The notes: generated by a model not told the origin, from the letters alone. Positions 1 through 8,680 are shown, numbered from the stretch's first letter. The stretch is 64,000 bases of DNA from Sideroxydans sp. (GCA_028710605.1 JAQTTU010000005.1:62001-126000); one strand, 5' to 3'. Made by a program: numbers and translations.

Positions 1-111
1 ATCGAAGAACATGGGGGTTGCATCTCGGCGCGCAGCGTCGAAGGACAAGGCACGACCTTCTTCATCCGCCTGCCGCTGGCCGCGAAACAAACAGGAAAAC
101 CAAATGACTGA
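1..111 (+). CDS. Sensor histidine kinase, C-terminal end (partial)
   Basis: The window opens inside a reading frame that ends at the TGA at 109-111. The 36 visible residues contain [12 protein letters not shown], which is the G2-box end of a histidine kinase HATPase_c domain (GxGTxFxxxLP), followed by a short polar tail. The stop overlaps the start of the response regulator gene by 8 bases, so the two are translationally coupled and very probably form a cognate two-component pair. The sensor domain lies outside the window, so the stimulus cannot be judged. Confidence 0.8.
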   Translation: MEEHGGCISARSVEGQGTTFFIRLPLAAKQTGKPND

Positions 112-1462
112 AGCGGGATCAATTCTCATCGTTGATGACGAGGCCGTCGCCTTGCGCAATCTGGAGCGGGTGATGAGCAAAGCCGGTTACCGGGTGACTG
201 CCGTGCAAAGCAGCGAGGAAGCGCTGACGCTGCTGGAGAAGCAGGAATTCAATTTGCTGCTCACCGACCTGCGCATGGAAAAAGTCGATGGCATGCGCTT
301 GCTCAAGACCTGCCGCGAACTGCATCCCGACAGCGAAGTCATCATGATTACCGGCTTTGCCAGCGCGCAGACTGCGGTGGATGCGATGAAGCAAGGCGCG
401 TTCTATTACATCACCAAACCGTTCCGGCTGGACGAGGTGCGCAAAGTGGTGGCGGAGGCGATGGAAAAGATTCGCCTGCGCAACGAAAATCGCAGCCTGA
501 AACAGCAGATCGAGGCTTTGCAGGATCAGGTGAAAATCGTCACGCAGGATGATGGCATGCTGAGCCTGCTGAGTCTGGCGCGGCAGATCGCGCCCACCGA
601 TTGCAACGTGCTGGTGGTTGGCGAAAGCGGCACGGGCAAGGAATTGTTCGCGCGTTACCTGCACCAGCACAGCACGCGCAACAGCGGGCCGTATGTGGCG
701 GTGAACTGCGGCGCGTTCAGCAAGGACTTGCTGGCGAACGAATTGTTCGGGCACGAAAAAGATGCTTTCACCGGCGCGCATTCGCAGAAGAAAGGCCTGA
801 TCGAAACTGCTTCCGGCGGCAGTCTGTTTCTGGATGAAGTGACCGAGATGTCGCCCGAGATGCAAGTCAAACTGTTGCGCGTTATTCAGGAAAAAGAAGT
901 GCTGCGTTTGGGCGCAACGCAGCCGGTTAAAGTTGATATTCGCGTCATCGCGGCGACCAATCACGATCTTGCGGAAGCCGTGCGCAGCGGCGTGCTGCGC
1001 CAGGATTTATATTTCCGCCTCAACGTGGTGACGCTGGCCATTCCTCCGCTGGCGCAACGCAAAGGCGACATCCCGCTGCTGGCGCAATATTTCTTGCAGA
1101 AATACGCGGTGCAGATGAAGAAGACGCTCAACAACATCGCGCCCGACGTGCTGGAAATCTTGCAGCGCTACGACTATCCCGGCAATGTGCGCGAGCTGGA
1201 AAACATCATCGCGCGCGGCTGCGCCGTGAGCTCCGGCGACCGCATCGAGTTGGCGCATCTGTCCGAAGACATGCGCCAGCAAGGCGGCATCACCCTGCCG
1301 GGCAAAGGTGAAACAATGCCGACGCTGGAGCAGCAGGAAAAAACCTATATCCGCTGGGTGCTCAACGAGTTGGGCGGCAACCAGACCGCCGCCGCCAATG
1401 CGCTCGGCATCAACCGCAGCTCGCTGTGGCGCAAGCTCAAGGGCTATCAGGATGCCCAATAA
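104..1462 (+). CDS. NtrC-family sigma-54-dependent response regulator
   Basis: This 452-residue protein has three domains in order. A receiver domain (about 1-120) carries the acidic pair D11/D12, phospho-acceptor D55 and K105. An AAA+ domain has Walker A GESGTGKE at 173-180 and Walker B GGSLFLDE near 237-245. A Fis-type helix-turn-helix occupies about 410-450. The family activates RNA polymerase carrying sigma-54 by ATP-driven remodelling. I start at ATG 104, preceded by a GGAAA-type ribosome site, rather than the upstream in-frame ATG at 11, because [13 protein letters not shown] is the natural receiver N-terminus. The loop that contacts sigma-54 reads DAFTGA (220-225) instead of the usual GAFTGA. 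The partner kinase is immediately upstream; target genes are unknown. Confidence 0.93.
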   Translation: MTEAGSILIVDDEAVALRNLERVMSKAGYRVTAVQSSEEALTLLEKQEFNLLLTDLRMEKVDGMRLLKTCRELHPDSEVIMITGFASAQTAVDAMKQGAFYYITKPFRLDEVRKVVAEAMEKIRLRNENRSLKQQIEALQDQVKIVTQDDGMLSLLSLARQIAPTDCNVLVVGESGTGKELFARYLHQHSTRNSGPYVAVNCGAFSKDLLANELFGHEKDAFTGAHSQKKGLIETASGGSLFLDEVTEMSPEMQVKLLRVIQEKEVLRLGATQPVKVDIRVIAATNHDLAEAVRSGVLRQDLYFRLNVVTLAIPPLAQRKGDIPLLAQYFLQKYAVQMKKTLNNIAPDVLEILQRYDYPGNVRELENIIARGCAVSSGDRIELAHLSEDMRQQGGITLPGKGETMPTLEQQEKTYIRWVLNELGGNQTAAANALGINRSSLWRKLKGYQDAQ

Positions 1463-1504
1463 TATTGCGCGGTGAAGACGAAAAATACAGTCGCGCCGCT
1501 CGGG

Positions 1505-1516
1505 TAAAATGCGGGC
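1505..1516 (+). promoter_or_regulatory. Candidate -10 element, rhodanese gene
   Basis: TAAAAT at 1505-1510 is followed directly by GCGGGC and lies 33 bases before the rhodanese start. It fits a -10 plus GC-rich discriminator pattern that recurs in front of several genes here (dapA, bcp, rplU, rpsT, murJ, tauE). No convincing -35 hexamer is visible. Confidence 0.4.
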
Positions 1517-1542
1517 GGAATTGAAACGAAAATTGGAGCCCA

Positions 1543-2016
1543 ATGATGCAACGCTACGACGATCTGATAAACGAAGCGCTCACCCGCGTGAAAGAAATCA
1601 TGCCGTGGGATTTGAGCCGTGCGCTGGCGGCGGGCAGCAAGCCCATGTTGCTGGATATACGCGAAGCGGCGGAGTTCGATCTGTTGCGCATCCCCGGCTC
1701 GATCAACGTGCCGCGCGGCGTGCTGGAGCAGTCGTGCGAATGGGATTACGACGAGACCGTGCCGGAGTTGGCTTCAAGCCGCGAGCAGGAAATCGTGGTC
1801 ATCTGTCGTTCCGGTAAACGTTCGGTGCTGGCGGCGGATGTGTTGCTGAAGATGGGCTTCAGTAATGTGGTTTCGTTGAGAACCGGCGTGCGCGGCTGGA
1901 GCGATTACGAGCAGCCGATGACCAATGCCAAGGGCGAGGAGCTGGATGCGGACGACGGCGATGTGGTGCTTGCGCCGCGATTGAGGCCGGAACAGAGAAA
2001 ACCGAAATTGGTGTAA
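1543..2016 (+). CDS. Rhodanese-like sulfurtransferase domain protein
   Basis: A single-domain rhodanese of 157 residues. The active-site loop CRSGKR starts at C88, the cysteine that carries persulfide in this family, and is preceded by the typical LLDIREAAEFDLLRIPGS segment. No signal peptide is visible, so it is probably cytoplasmic. Two adjacent ATGs (1543 and 1546) could start it; GGAG at 1534-1537 serves either. About 35 residues precede the domain, and the acidic, basic-ended tail after the domain is not conserved-looking. It stands alone between the two-component genes and a terminator, so the sulfur donor and acceptor cannot be named. Confidence 0.88.
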   Translation: MMQRYDDLINEALTRVKEIMPWDLSRALAAGSKPMLLDIREAAEFDLLRIPGSINVPRGVLEQSCEWDYDETVPELASSREQEIVVICRSGKRSVLAADVLLKMGFSNVVSLRTGVRGWSDYEQPMTNAKGEELDADDGDVVLAPRLRPEQRKPKLV

Positions 2017-2018
2017 TC

Positions 2019-2073
2019 CTGTAGGAGCGGCTTTAGCCGCGAATGGCATTCGCCAGCAAGCTGGCTCCCACAG
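2019..2073 (+). repeat. Intergenic hairpin repeat (GTAGGAGC family)
   Basis: Starts with CTGTAGGAGCGGCTTTAGCC and ends with GCTGGCTCCCACAG. The ends are complementary with mismatches and internal stems form around GGCTTTAGCC and CCAGCAAGCTGG. It belongs to the same GTAGGAGC...GCTCCTAC type as the perfect palindrome at 39814-39869 and resembles REP-type extragenic elements. Confidence 0.6.
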
Positions 2074-2077
2074 TAAA

Positions 2078-2107
2078 TAAAAAAGCGGCCAATTGGCCGC
2101 TTTTTTA
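2078..2107. terminator. Bidirectional intrinsic terminator
   Basis: GCGGCC-AATT-GGCCGC (2085-2100) is flanked by an A-run on the left and a T-run on the right. It can therefore terminate both the rhodanese gene from the left and the BAX-inhibitor family gene from the right. Confidence 0.85.
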
Positions 2108-2123
2108 TTGGAGCGTGCAGCGC

Positions 2124-2810
2124 TTAATCGCGTTCGCCCGCGAATGCCATCAACAGTTGCAGCAGGTTGATGAACAGGTTGTAGATGTCCAGATACAGCG
2201 ACAGCGTGGCCATCACGTAGTTGGTTTCGCCGCCGGTGACGATGCGGCTCACGTCGAACAGGATGTAGGCGGAGAAGATCATCACGGCGATGGCCGAGAT
2301 GGTCAGCGACAGCGCGGGAATCTGGAAGAACATGTTCGCCAGCGAAGCGACCACCAGCAGGATCAGGCCGATGAACAGGAACTTGCCCATGAAGCTGAAA
2401 TCCTTCTTGGTTACGGTGGCGATGGTGGCCAGCGAGAAGAAGATGATGCTGGTTCCGCCAGCGGCGATGCCGACCAGTTGCGCGCCGTTCTTCAGGTGCA
2501 GGGCGACTTGCAGGATGGGGCCGAGCATTACGCCCGCGACGAAGGTGAAGCCGAGCAGGGCGACCACGCCCCACACGCTGTTGCGCAGCGCGGTGACGGC
2601 GAACAGCATGCCCATCATCACGGCGAACATGATCAGGGAGGACATGATGGGGCTGGCCGCCATGAACGAGAAGTTGATAGTCATGCCGATGAATGCGCCG
2701 ATGACCGTGGGGATCATGGTCAGCGCCAGCATCATGTAAGTGTTGCGCAGAACTTTGTTTTGCTCGACGGCAAGCGTGCCGATCTGCGTGGTTTGAGTTT
2801 GAAAAGCCAT
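2124..2810 (-). CDS. BAX-inhibitor-1 (YccA/YbhL) family membrane protein
   Basis: 228 residues with about seven hydrophobic segments, starting with a short polar N-terminus (MAFQTQTTQIGTLAVEQNK). The pattern, including ALYLDIYNLFINLLQLL near the end, matches bacterial BI-1/YccA-type inner-membrane proteins, some of which act as pH-gated calcium leak channels or modulate FtsH. Those functions are family knowledge and not shown here. The start at 2810 has a strong GGAGGAAGCA ribosome site; an upstream in-frame ATG adds 25 unlikely residues. The gene ends at the shared terminator at 2078-2107 and is monocistronic. Confidence 0.9.
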   Translation of the reverse strand: MAFQTQTTQIGTLAVEQNKVLRNTYMMLALTMIPTVIGAFIGMTINFSFMAASPIMSSLIMFAVMMGMLFAVTALRNSVWGVVALLGFTFVAGVMLGPILQVALHLKNGAQLVGIAAGGTSIIFFSLATIATVTKKDFSFMGKFLFIGLILLVVASLANMFFQIPALSLTISAIAVMIFSAYILFDVSRIVTGGETNYVMATLSLYLDIYNLFINLLQLLMAFAGERD

Positions 2811-2935
2811 TGCTTCCTCCAAAAAAAGATAGTGCGGCATGCGCACGACGGGCGTGAGACTACAGAAGCATGATAAAAGTTGCAACCGCGATGAAATGAG
2901 TGGCTTCGGGCTTTTGGTGCGGGGGTGATTTCGGG

Positions 2936-2947
2936 TATCATGCGCGG
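2936..2947 (+). promoter_or_regulatory. Candidate -10 and discriminator, tRNA-Ser
   Basis: TATCAT at 2936-2941 followed by GCGCGG lies about 70 bases before the tRNA. It has the TAnnATGCGC form found at other promoters in the window, and a GC-rich discriminator is usual for stable RNA genes. The -35 region is weak (TTTTGG near 2912). Confidence 0.45.
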
Positions 2948-3014
2948 CATTGTTCTTGCGCCAGCCGTTTTTTTTCGGTCGCAGGGCAGCATCCTTTGGA
3001 TGCGGGAGTTGTTT

Positions 3015-3104
3015 GGAGGTGTGGCCGAGCGGTTGAAGGCACTAGTCTTGAAAACTAGCGAGGATGAGAGTCCTCCGTGAGTTCGAATCTCACCGCCTCC
3101 GCCA
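3015..3104 (+). tRNA. tRNA-Ser (anticodon TGA)
   Basis: A 90-base cloverleaf with CCA encoded. Acceptor arm GGAGGTG pairs with CGCCTCC (3094-3100). The anticodon stem CTAGT/ACTAG encloses loop CTTGAAA with anticodon TGA. A long variable arm (GCGAGGATGAGAGTCCTCCGT), as expected for serine, and a T-arm with GTTCGAATC follow. It reads UCA and related serine codons. Confidence 0.96.
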
Positions 3105-3124
3105 AATTAAATTAAGGAGTGATT

Positions 3125-3691
3125 ATGTTGCGTCGTCTTGTCGCTGTTTCCCTTTGTGTTATCAGTTCGGCGGCTGTCGCCGATACGCTGGATATCAATC
3201 TGAGCAATAGCGCTGCCCAGTTCAAATACAGCATGGTCAGCGGCATTGCGGGCAAGTCCGAACTGTTCGGTTCGTTCATGTACAACGACGCGAACAGTTT
3301 GCTGGGCGAAGCCGGGCTGCTGGTGATGAACGAGGAAGGTTCTCTTCCCGGGCTGTCGCTGGGTGTCGGTGCCAAGGCCGTGGTTTCTTCGCTGAACAAG
3401 ATTGCGCCCAGCCGCAAGATGGTTTCCGGTGTGGCGCTGGGCGCGCAAGTGCGCTATGAAATTCCGGCGGATCGCCGCTTCGCGTTTGTCGGCGAATATC
3501 ACTATGCACCCAAGATCATCAGCTTCGGCGATTCCGAGCGTTATTACCAGGGCGCGGTGCGCGCCGAATACGCGGTCTCCGCGTTGACTCAAGCCTACAT
3601 CGGCTACCGCACCACCAAGTTCTACCTCGCCAACCAGTCACCTTGCGTGCTGGACAACGGCCCGCATATCGGTGTGAAGCTGTCGTTCTAA
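3125..3691 (+). CDS. YfaZ-like outer-membrane beta-barrel protein
   Basis: 188 residues with a cleavable signal peptide (MLRRLVAVSLCVISSAAVA, cleavage near residue 19) followed by a mature part of alternating amphipathic strands that ends in LSF, the aromatic C-terminus typical of outer-membrane barrels. Composition and length fit the YfaZ family, whose function is unknown. ATG 3125 is chosen over the GTG at 3119 because AAGGAGT lies four bases before it. It begins 20 bases after the tRNA and may be read from the same promoter. A small coiled-coil periplasmic protein follows in the same direction. Confidence 0.75.
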   Translation: MLRRLVAVSLCVISSAAVADTLDINLSNSAAQFKYSMVSGIAGKSELFGSFMYNDANSLLGEAGLLVMNEEGSLPGLSLGVGAKAVVSSLNKIAPSRKMVSGVALGAQVRYEIPADRRFAFVGEYHYAPKIISFGDSERYYQGAVRAEYAVSALTQAYIGYRTTKFYLANQSPCVLDNGPHIGVKLSF

Positions 3692-3716
3692 ATCCACGTT
3701 CCGCCAGGGAGATGCC

Positions 3717-4016
3717 ATGTTGAGAATGTTGCTGGTAATCGGTTTGTTGGCCTCGATGTCGTCGCCTGTATTGGCCAAGGATGTCTCGGCGCAGCAAGCG
3801 GGTGTCGAATACGCACGCGAAGCCATGCTCAAGGTGGAAGCGGAGCATCAGGACAATCTGAAAAAAGTCGCCGAGTCGGAAAAGGTTTTGGCGGAAGCGC
3901 AGAAGAAACTGGCCGAAGACAAGAAAACGGCGGATGCCTCCAAGGCCAAGCTGGATCAGGCCAAAGCCAAATTTGAAAAGGCTCAGGCTTTATTGGATCA
4001 AGCCTGGAAGCAATAA
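3717..4016 (+). CDS. Small periplasmic coiled-coil protein
   Basis: 99 residues. The first 20 form a signal peptide (MLRMLLVIGLLASMSSPVLA), and the mature part is almost entirely charged heptad-like helix rich in Lys, Glu and Ala, predicted coiled coil. No Cys lipobox is present, so a soluble periplasmic form is expected. GGGAGA precedes the start. The gene lies 25 bases after the YfaZ-like gene and shares its terminator, suggesting one transcript. I do not recognise the family. Confidence 0.75.
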   Translation: MLRMLLVIGLLASMSSPVLAKDVSAQQAGVEYAREAMLKVEAEHQDNLKKVAESEKVLAEAQKKLAEDKKTADASKAKLDQAKAKFEKAQALLDQAWKQ

Positions 4017-4040
4017 TCTTGAAGTAAAAATAAAACAAAA

Positions 4041-4070
4041 CGCCCCGGCTGGTCCGGGGCGCTTTGTTTT
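4041..4070 (+). terminator. Intrinsic terminator
   Basis: CGCCCCGG-CTGGT-CCGGGGCG (4041-4061), an 8-bp GC stem followed by CTTTGTTTT, 24 bases after the coiled-coil gene. AAAACAAAA on the left side makes weak bidirectional action possible. Confidence 0.85.
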
Positions 4071-4149
4071 GGTTTTGCGGCATCGCGTGAAGCACCCGCA
4101 AGGAGTAGGCCGTGGATGTAAAGCCGACAAGTCGGCAACATCCACGCAC

Positions 4150-4199
4150 ATGCCCGTCAATAGGCGATCCGCATCATGCACTTGATGGAGATGGCCGTG
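4150..4199 (+). repeat. Dispersed repeat family R1, copy A
   Basis: The unit runs from ATGCCCGTCAATAGGCGATC to GATGGAGATGGCCGTG. Its core folds as an imperfect hairpin: GGCGATCCGCATCA pairs with TGATGGAGATGGCC at 11 of 14 positions around TGCACT. Other copies are at 24733, 27110, 35556, 38934, 50047 and 59958, with a half copy at 46451. All lie between genes. Confidence 0.8.
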
Positions 4200-4233
4200 T
4201 TTTCTTGCTTGCGGCCAAGTTGTGTTTTGAAAA

Positions 4234-6021
4234 TCAGTACCCCAGTGCCCGCGCCCCTTGGTAGAACACAAAACTGACCGCCCACGCCAGCGCCAGCGAC
4301 CAGCCGAGGACGAACAGGGTGTAGCGCAGGTCTTTCGCTTCGTTGTGCAGGGTGGCGATGGCGGACAGGCAGGGGGTGTAGATCAGGGTGAACAGCATGA
4401 AGCTGTAGGCTTGCACCCAGTCCAGTTGTTGTCCCAGCGCGTGCCCCAACGCGTCCCCGCTCAAGCCGTAAATTACGGCCAGCGAGCCGATGACGATCTC
4501 TTTAGCGATGAAGCCGAAGAGCAGGGCGATCATGAGTTGATCGTTGATGCCGATGGGCTCGAACAGCGGATGAAACACGTCTCCGAGCATGCCGGCCAGT
4601 GTGTCCGCACTGCCGGGGGCGGCGGAGGGCGGCAGATGGGTGAGCAGCCACACCAGCACCACACCGGCTACGATGAATTGCGTGGCGCGGCTCAGGAAGT
4701 GGCGCACTTCCAGCCAGCCGCGCAGCAGCATTTGCCGGGCGGTGGGGAAACGGTAGGGCGGCAGTTCCAGCACGAACGGTTCGTTGTTCTGGAATTTGCT
4801 CTTGAACAGCAGCGCGGTGAGGATGGCGGCGGCGAAGCTGAACAGGTACAGGCTGAACAGCACCACCGGCGCGGCCTTGGGTGAGAACAGTGCGGCGGTG
4901 ATGAACACGAACACCTGCAAGCGTGCCGAGCACAGCGAGAACGGGATCACCAGCATGGTGAGCAGGCGCAGGCTGCGCGAGCGCATGACGCGTGTGCCCA
5001 TCAGTGCGGGCACGTTGCAGCCGAAGCCCATCAGCAGCATGACGAAGCCGCGCCCGTCCAGCCCCATCCTGGCCATCAGCGCGTCCATCAAAAACGCGGC
5101 GCGCGACAGGTAGCCGCTGTCCTCCACCATGGCCATGAACAGGAAGAACAGGATGATGATGGGTACGAAGGCGGCGACGGTGGCTACGCCGTTGTAGATG
5201 CCGTCCAGCAGCAGGCCGTGCAGCCACACGGGCAGTCCTGCGCAGGCCGGATCAAGCGCGGTCACACGCAACCAGCCGAGCGCAGCACCGACCCAGCCTT
5301 GCAGCGGCTGGCCGAGCAGGAAGATGCCCTGGAACAGCAGATACATGATGCCGAAAAAAATCGGCAGTCCCAGCCACGGGTGCAGCATGAAACGGTCGAG
5401 TTTGTCGGTGAGATTTTCCGGCAACTGCGCCGGAACTTGCACGGCATGTTTCAGCACGCGCGCCATTTCGGATTCGATATGCTCGTCCTGTTCCAGTTGG
5501 CTGCGCAGTTGTTCCGCCATGCCGGGCGTGGGATAGCGCAAGGCTTTGGTAATGGCTTGCAGCGCCTCCTGATAACCCGTGCCGTATTTGCCGCTGAGCT
5601 GGAAGATCGGCATGCCCAGCATCTCCGACATTTTTTTGCTGTCGATGCTGATGCCGTATTTTCTGGCTTCATCGGACATGTTGAGCAGCACCACGATGTT
5701 CATGTTGAGCTGCCTGAGTTGCAGCAGCAGACTCATCTGGCGCTCGATCTGCGTGGCGTTGAGGATGACCAGCGCCAGATCGGGAATGTTGTCGTGCAGG
5801 AAATGGCGCACCACTTGTTCGTCGTCGGAGAAACCGTGCAGGTCGTAGATGCCCGGCAGGTCGATGATCTCCACCATGTCCGAACCCAACAAAATTTTGC
5901 CGCTGAGCAAATCCACCGTGATGCCCGGCCAGTTGCCGACGCGCGCCGCGCCGCCGGTCATGCGGTTGAACAGCGTGGATTTGCCGGTGTTGGGCATGCC
6001 CAATAATGCGATGCGTTTCAT
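4234..6021 (-). CDS. feoB: Ferrous iron transporter FeoB
   Basis: 595 residues. The N-terminal G domain has GMPNTGKST (G1), DLPG (G3) and a normal switch region; a helical spacer follows (about 170-210). The membrane part contains the two Gate regions with GFGCNVPALMGTR and FIAKEIVIGSLAVIYG, including the cysteine of the first Gate. FeoB moves Fe(II) into the cytoplasm using its GTPase domain. It is shorter than the roughly 770-residue enterobacterial form because it stops soon after the last membrane helices. I use ATG 6021, which overlaps the feoA stop as ATGA; a GTG nine bases upstream is the alternative. No feoC is visible. Confidence 0.95.
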   Translation of the reverse strand: MKRIALLGMPNTGKSTLFNRMTGGAARVGNWPGITVDLLSGKILLGSDMVEIIDLPGIYDLHGFSDDEQVVRHFLHDNIPDLALVILNATQIERQMSLLLQLRQLNMNIVVLLNMSDEARKYGISIDSKKMSEMLGMPIFQLSGKYGTGYQEALQAITKALRYPTPGMAEQLRSQLEQDEHIESEMARVLKHAVQVPAQLPENLTDKLDRFMLHPWLGLPIFFGIMYLLFQGIFLLGQPLQGWVGAALGWLRVTALDPACAGLPVWLHGLLLDGIYNGVATVAAFVPIIILFFLFMAMVEDSGYLSRAAFLMDALMARMGLDGRGFVMLLMGFGCNVPALMGTRVMRSRSLRLLTMLVIPFSLCSARLQVFVFITAALFSPKAAPVVLFSLYLFSFAAAILTALLFKSKFQNNEPFVLELPPYRFPTARQMLLRGWLEVRHFLSRATQFIVAGVVLVWLLTHLPPSAAPGSADTLAGMLGDVFHPLFEPIGINDQLMIALLFGFIAKEIVIGSLAVIYGLSGDALGHALGQQLDWVQAYSFMLFTLIYTPCLSAIATLHNEAKDLRYTLFVLGWSLALAWAVSFVFYQGARALGY

Positions 6022-6278
6022 GGCTGGCACACCGTGATTTTCGCCGCTTCATTGCGCCGCAACAGAATGTCGGTGGTGCCTATGCGCACCTGCAACGGGC
6101 CGGAAAAACTGGCGCGGCGTATCAGTTCAATCTGCTTGCCGCTGCGAAAGCCCAACGCCAGCAAACGCTGGTGCAGCGCCTCTTCGGCATGGATGGAGAC
6201 GATGGTTGCGGTGTCGCCGGGATGAAGGTGGGACAAGGTGAGTGAAGGCATATTCGTGTCGATTTCAATTGGCTGCAT
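6018..6278 (-). CDS. feoA: Ferrous iron transport accessory protein FeoA
   Basis: 86 residues forming one FeoA/SH3-like domain: LHPGDTATIVSI, then RLLALGFRSGKQIELIRR and a final IGTTDILLRRNEAAKI strand set. FeoA is a small cytoplasmic partner needed for FeoB-dependent ferrous iron uptake. Its stop overlaps the feoB start by four bases. The start is uncertain: ATG 6278 gives the full ORF, while ATG 6251 (MPSLTLSHLHPGD) would match shorter family members; neither has a clear ribosome site. Confidence 0.9.
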   Translation of the reverse strand: MQPIEIDTNMPSLTLSHLHPGDTATIVSIHAEEALHQRLLALGFRSGKQIELIRRASFSGPLQVRIGTTDILLRRNEAAKITVCQP

Positions 6279-6326
6279 TATTTCACAGCGGCGCGGCTCT
6301 TGTCGCGTAAGGCAAGATGATTGAGG

Positions 6327-6338
6327 TAGAATGCGCCT
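6327..6338 (+). promoter_or_regulatory. Candidate -10 and discriminator, dapA
   Basis: TAGAAT at 6327-6332 followed by GCGCCT, 33 bases before the dapA start. It matches the recurring TAnnATGCGC pattern. TTGTCG at 6300-6305 is spaced too far (21 bases) to be an ideal -35. Confidence 0.45.
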
Positions 6339-6364
6339 CTTATTTTTGCGCAGTGAGCATGAAC

Positions 6365-7240
6365 ATGATTAAGGGAAGTATCGTAGCGATTGTTACGCCT
6401 ATGCATGAGGACGGCAGCCTGGATTTGGCGGCCTTCCGCGCGTTGATCGATTTTCATATTAGCGAAGGTACGGATGCCATCGTGGTGGTCGGCACCACCG
6501 GCGAATCCCCTACCGTGAATGTGGAAGAGCACGAGTTGCTGATTTCCGAAGCGGTAAAACATGCCGCCAAGCGCATTCCCGTCATCGCGGGAACAGGCGC
6601 GAATTCCACCAAAGAAGCGATCGAGCTGTCGACTTTCTCCAGGAAGGCCGGGGCAGATGCATCGCTCACTGTGGTGCCTTATTACAACAAGCCGACGCAG
6701 GAAGGCCTGTACCAGCATTTCAAAGCCATCGCCGAAGCGGTGGATATGCCGCATATTTTGTACAACGTGCCGGGTCGCACCGGTACGGATTTGAGCAACG
6801 ACACCGTGCTGCGTCTGGCGCAGATCAGGAACATCGTCGGCATCAAGGACGCGACTGGCGGCATCGAGCGCGGCAGCGATTTGTTGCAGCGCGCGCCCAA
6901 GGATTTTGCCGTTTACAGTGGCGACGATGCGAGCACGCTGGCGCTGATGCTGCTGGGTGCAGTGGGCACGATTTCGGTGACGGCCAATGTGGCTCCGAAG
7001 TTGATGCATGAAATGTGCGCTGCCGCGTTGAACGGTGACGTGGCCAAGGCGCGCGAGATCAATTTCCGTTTGCTCGGTTTGCACCGGAATTTGTTTGTGG
7101 AAGCCAATCCGATTCCGGTGAAGTGGGCGGTGTCGCGTATGGGCAAGATGAAAAATAATCTGCGCCTGCCGCTCACTCCGCTCTCCGCAGGATTTCAACC
7201 TGCAGTGGAAGCGGCGATGCGTCAGGCGGGTGTCATTTAA
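6365..7240 (+). CDS. dapA: 4-hydroxy-tetrahydrodipicolinate synthase
   Basis: 291 residues. The enzyme condenses pyruvate with aspartate semialdehyde, the first step of the lysine and diaminopimelate branch. With ATG 6365 the numbering matches the characterised enzymes: Y133 in [10 protein letters not shown] and Schiff-base lysine K161 in GIKDATG; the GTTGES loop is also intact. GTGAG at 6353-6357 is seven bases upstream; ATG 6359 is an alternative. The next gene, bamC, follows within 12 bases, the dapA-bamC order known from other proteobacteria. Confidence 0.97.
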   Translation: MIKGSIVAIVTPMHEDGSLDLAAFRALIDFHISEGTDAIVVVGTTGESPTVNVEEHELLISEAVKHAAKRIPVIAGTGANSTKEAIELSTFSRKAGADASLTVVPYYNKPTQEGLYQHFKAIAEAVDMPHILYNVPGRTGTDLSNDTVLRLAQIRNIVGIKDATGGIERGSDLLQRAPKDFAVYSGDDASTLALMLLGAVGTISVTANVAPKLMHEMCAAALNGDVAKAREINFRLLGLHRNLFVEANPIPVKWAVSRMGKMKNNLRLPLTPLSAGFQPAVEAAMRQAGVI

Positions 7241-7251
7241 TGGGAACGACA

Positions 7252-7839
7252 ATGAATACAAAGAACATCATGCTGGTGCTTGCCGCCATTTCGCTACTGG
7301 CCGGATGCGGGAGTTTCTTCGAGCGCAAGCAAGTGGATTACAAGGCCGGGGCGAAGGAAGTGCCGCCGCTGGAAGTGCCGCCGGACATGATGGTGCTGGC
7401 GACCGAACCGCGCTACACGATACCGGCAGCCGACGGCACGCAAGTGGCGAAATATTCCGATTTTTCGCGCGAAAAAGTGAGCGGGCTACCTGCGTCCGCT
7501 CCGGTCGTAGCACCGGCAATGGCCGATGCGGCTGCGGCGGCCAAGCTGCTGGAAGTGGGCGGCGTTCGCTTCATTCTGCTGAACGAATCGTTTGATCGCA
7601 GCTGGCGCAAAGTGGGGCTGGCGATGGATCGCGCGCGCATCGCCGTCGGCGACATGGACAGAAGCAAAGGCATCTATTTTCTGAAAGCCGCCGACAAGGA
7701 AAAGAAGTCGGAAGATGTGCAAGTGCTGGTGCATGAAGCCAACGGCACGACCGATGTGACGGTGAAGGAAGGCGGCAGCCTGAGCGGCAAAGAGACGGCA
7801 CGCGTGCTCGATGCTTTGTTTCAAAATCTGGAAAAATAG
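7252..7839 (+). CDS. bamC: Outer-membrane assembly lipoprotein BamC (NlpB)
   Basis: 195 residues with a lipoprotein signal: MNTKNIMLVLAAISLLAGC, lipobox LAGC with Cys 19. The N-terminal region after the lipidated Cys (VDYKAGAKEVPPLEVPPDM) is the extended unstructured segment seen in BamC, which packs against BamD in the BAM complex. A helix-grip-like C-terminal domain follows (FDRSWRKVGLAMDR...). I choose ATG 7252 with GGGAAC upstream; ATG 7240 overlaps the dapA stop and would lengthen the signal. It is about half the length of enterobacterial BamC and appears to keep only one C-terminal domain. Confidence 0.85.
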   Translation: MNTKNIMLVLAAISLLAGCGSFFERKQVDYKAGAKEVPPLEVPPDMMVLATEPRYTIPAADGTQVAKYSDFSREKVSGLPASAPVVAPAMADAAAAAKLLEVGGVRFILLNESFDRSWRKVGLAMDRARIAVGDMDRSKGIYFLKAADKEKKSEDVQVLVHEANGTTDVTVKEGGSLSGKETARVLDALFQNLEK

Positions 7840-7848
7840 TCCTCAGTG

Positions 7849-8613
7849 ATGCGTTTTGCCCTGCTCGGCAGCGGCAGTGAAGGCAACGCGTTGGTGGTTC
7901 AAGCTGGCGCGACTACGCTGCTGATGGATTGCGGGTTTTCGCTGAGCGAGACGTTGTTGCGCCTGGAACGATTGCAACTGCAAGCCGATCAGCTCGACGG
8001 CATTCTGGTTACTCACGAACACGGCGATCACATTGCCGGCGTAGCAAAACTCTCGCGCAAATTCGACATTCCCGTCTGGATGACCCACGGCACGTTGCGT
8101 TCGCAGAAAACCGCGTTCGACAAACTGGCGGTTAGCGAGATTAATCCGCACGATATTTTTTCTATCGGCGACATCGAAGTGCAACCTTATCTCGTTCCGC
8201 ACGATGCGGCAGAGCCAGTGCAATATGTGTTCGGCAACGGCGCAAGAAAACTGGGCGTGCTGACCGATGCGGGACATGTCACGCCGCACATCGAAGCGGT
8301 GCTGTCCGGTTGTCATGCGCTGGTTCTGGAATGCAACCACGACGCGGAAATGTTGCAAAACGGGCGTTATCCGTACAGTCTCAAGCAGCGTGTGTCCGGG
8401 CGTTTCGGGCATCTGAGCAACCGGCAGGCGGCAGCAATATTATCGCGTCTGGATAACCGCCAATTGCAGCACATCGTGGCGGCGCATTTGAGCCGCAAGA
8501 ACAATCTGGAAGAACTGGCCGTGGAAGCCTTGAGTGCGGTGCTGGGCGATGCTGCGGAGCGGATTGCGGTGGCGACACAAGCGCAGGGATTGGTCTGGCG
8601 CGAAATTGCGTAG
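7849..8613 (+). CDS. Metallo-beta-lactamase fold hydrolase (YycJ/WalJ-like)
   Basis: 254 residues with the MBL metal signature THEHGDHIAG, a downstream histidine in YLVPHDAAEP and an aspartate in GVLTDAGH. The overall pattern (MRFALLGSGSEGNALVV at the start, LECNHD and GHLSNRQAA late) resembles YycJ/WalJ-type proteins, some of which are DNA 5'-exonucleases. Substrate is not determined by sequence. The start is ATG 7849; a GTG three bases upstream is possible. It follows bamC by nine bases and probably shares the dapA transcript. Confidence 0.88.
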   Translation: MRFALLGSGSEGNALVVQAGATTLLMDCGFSLSETLLRLERLQLQADQLDGILVTHEHGDHIAGVAKLSRKFDIPVWMTHGTLRSQKTAFDKLAVSEINPHDIFSIGDIEVQPYLVPHDAAEPVQYVFGNGARKLGVLTDAGHVTPHIEAVLSGCHALVLECNHDAEMLQNGRYPYSLKQRVSGRFGHLSNRQAAAILSRLDNRQLQHIVAAHLSRKNNLEELAVEALSAVLGDAAERIAVATQAQGLVWREIA

Positions 8614-8634
8614 CGGCAAGGAGAATTGCAGACA

Positions 8635-8666
8635 ATAAAAAAGCCGACTTGCGTCGGCTTTTTTAT
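8635..8666. terminator. Bidirectional intrinsic terminator
   Basis: AAGCCGAC-TTGC-GTCGGCTT (8641-8660) with an A-run before and T-run after. It lies between the convergent MBL hydrolase gene and the small lipoprotein gene and can serve both. Confidence 0.88.
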
Positions 8667-8680
8667 TGAGCTGGTAAAGC

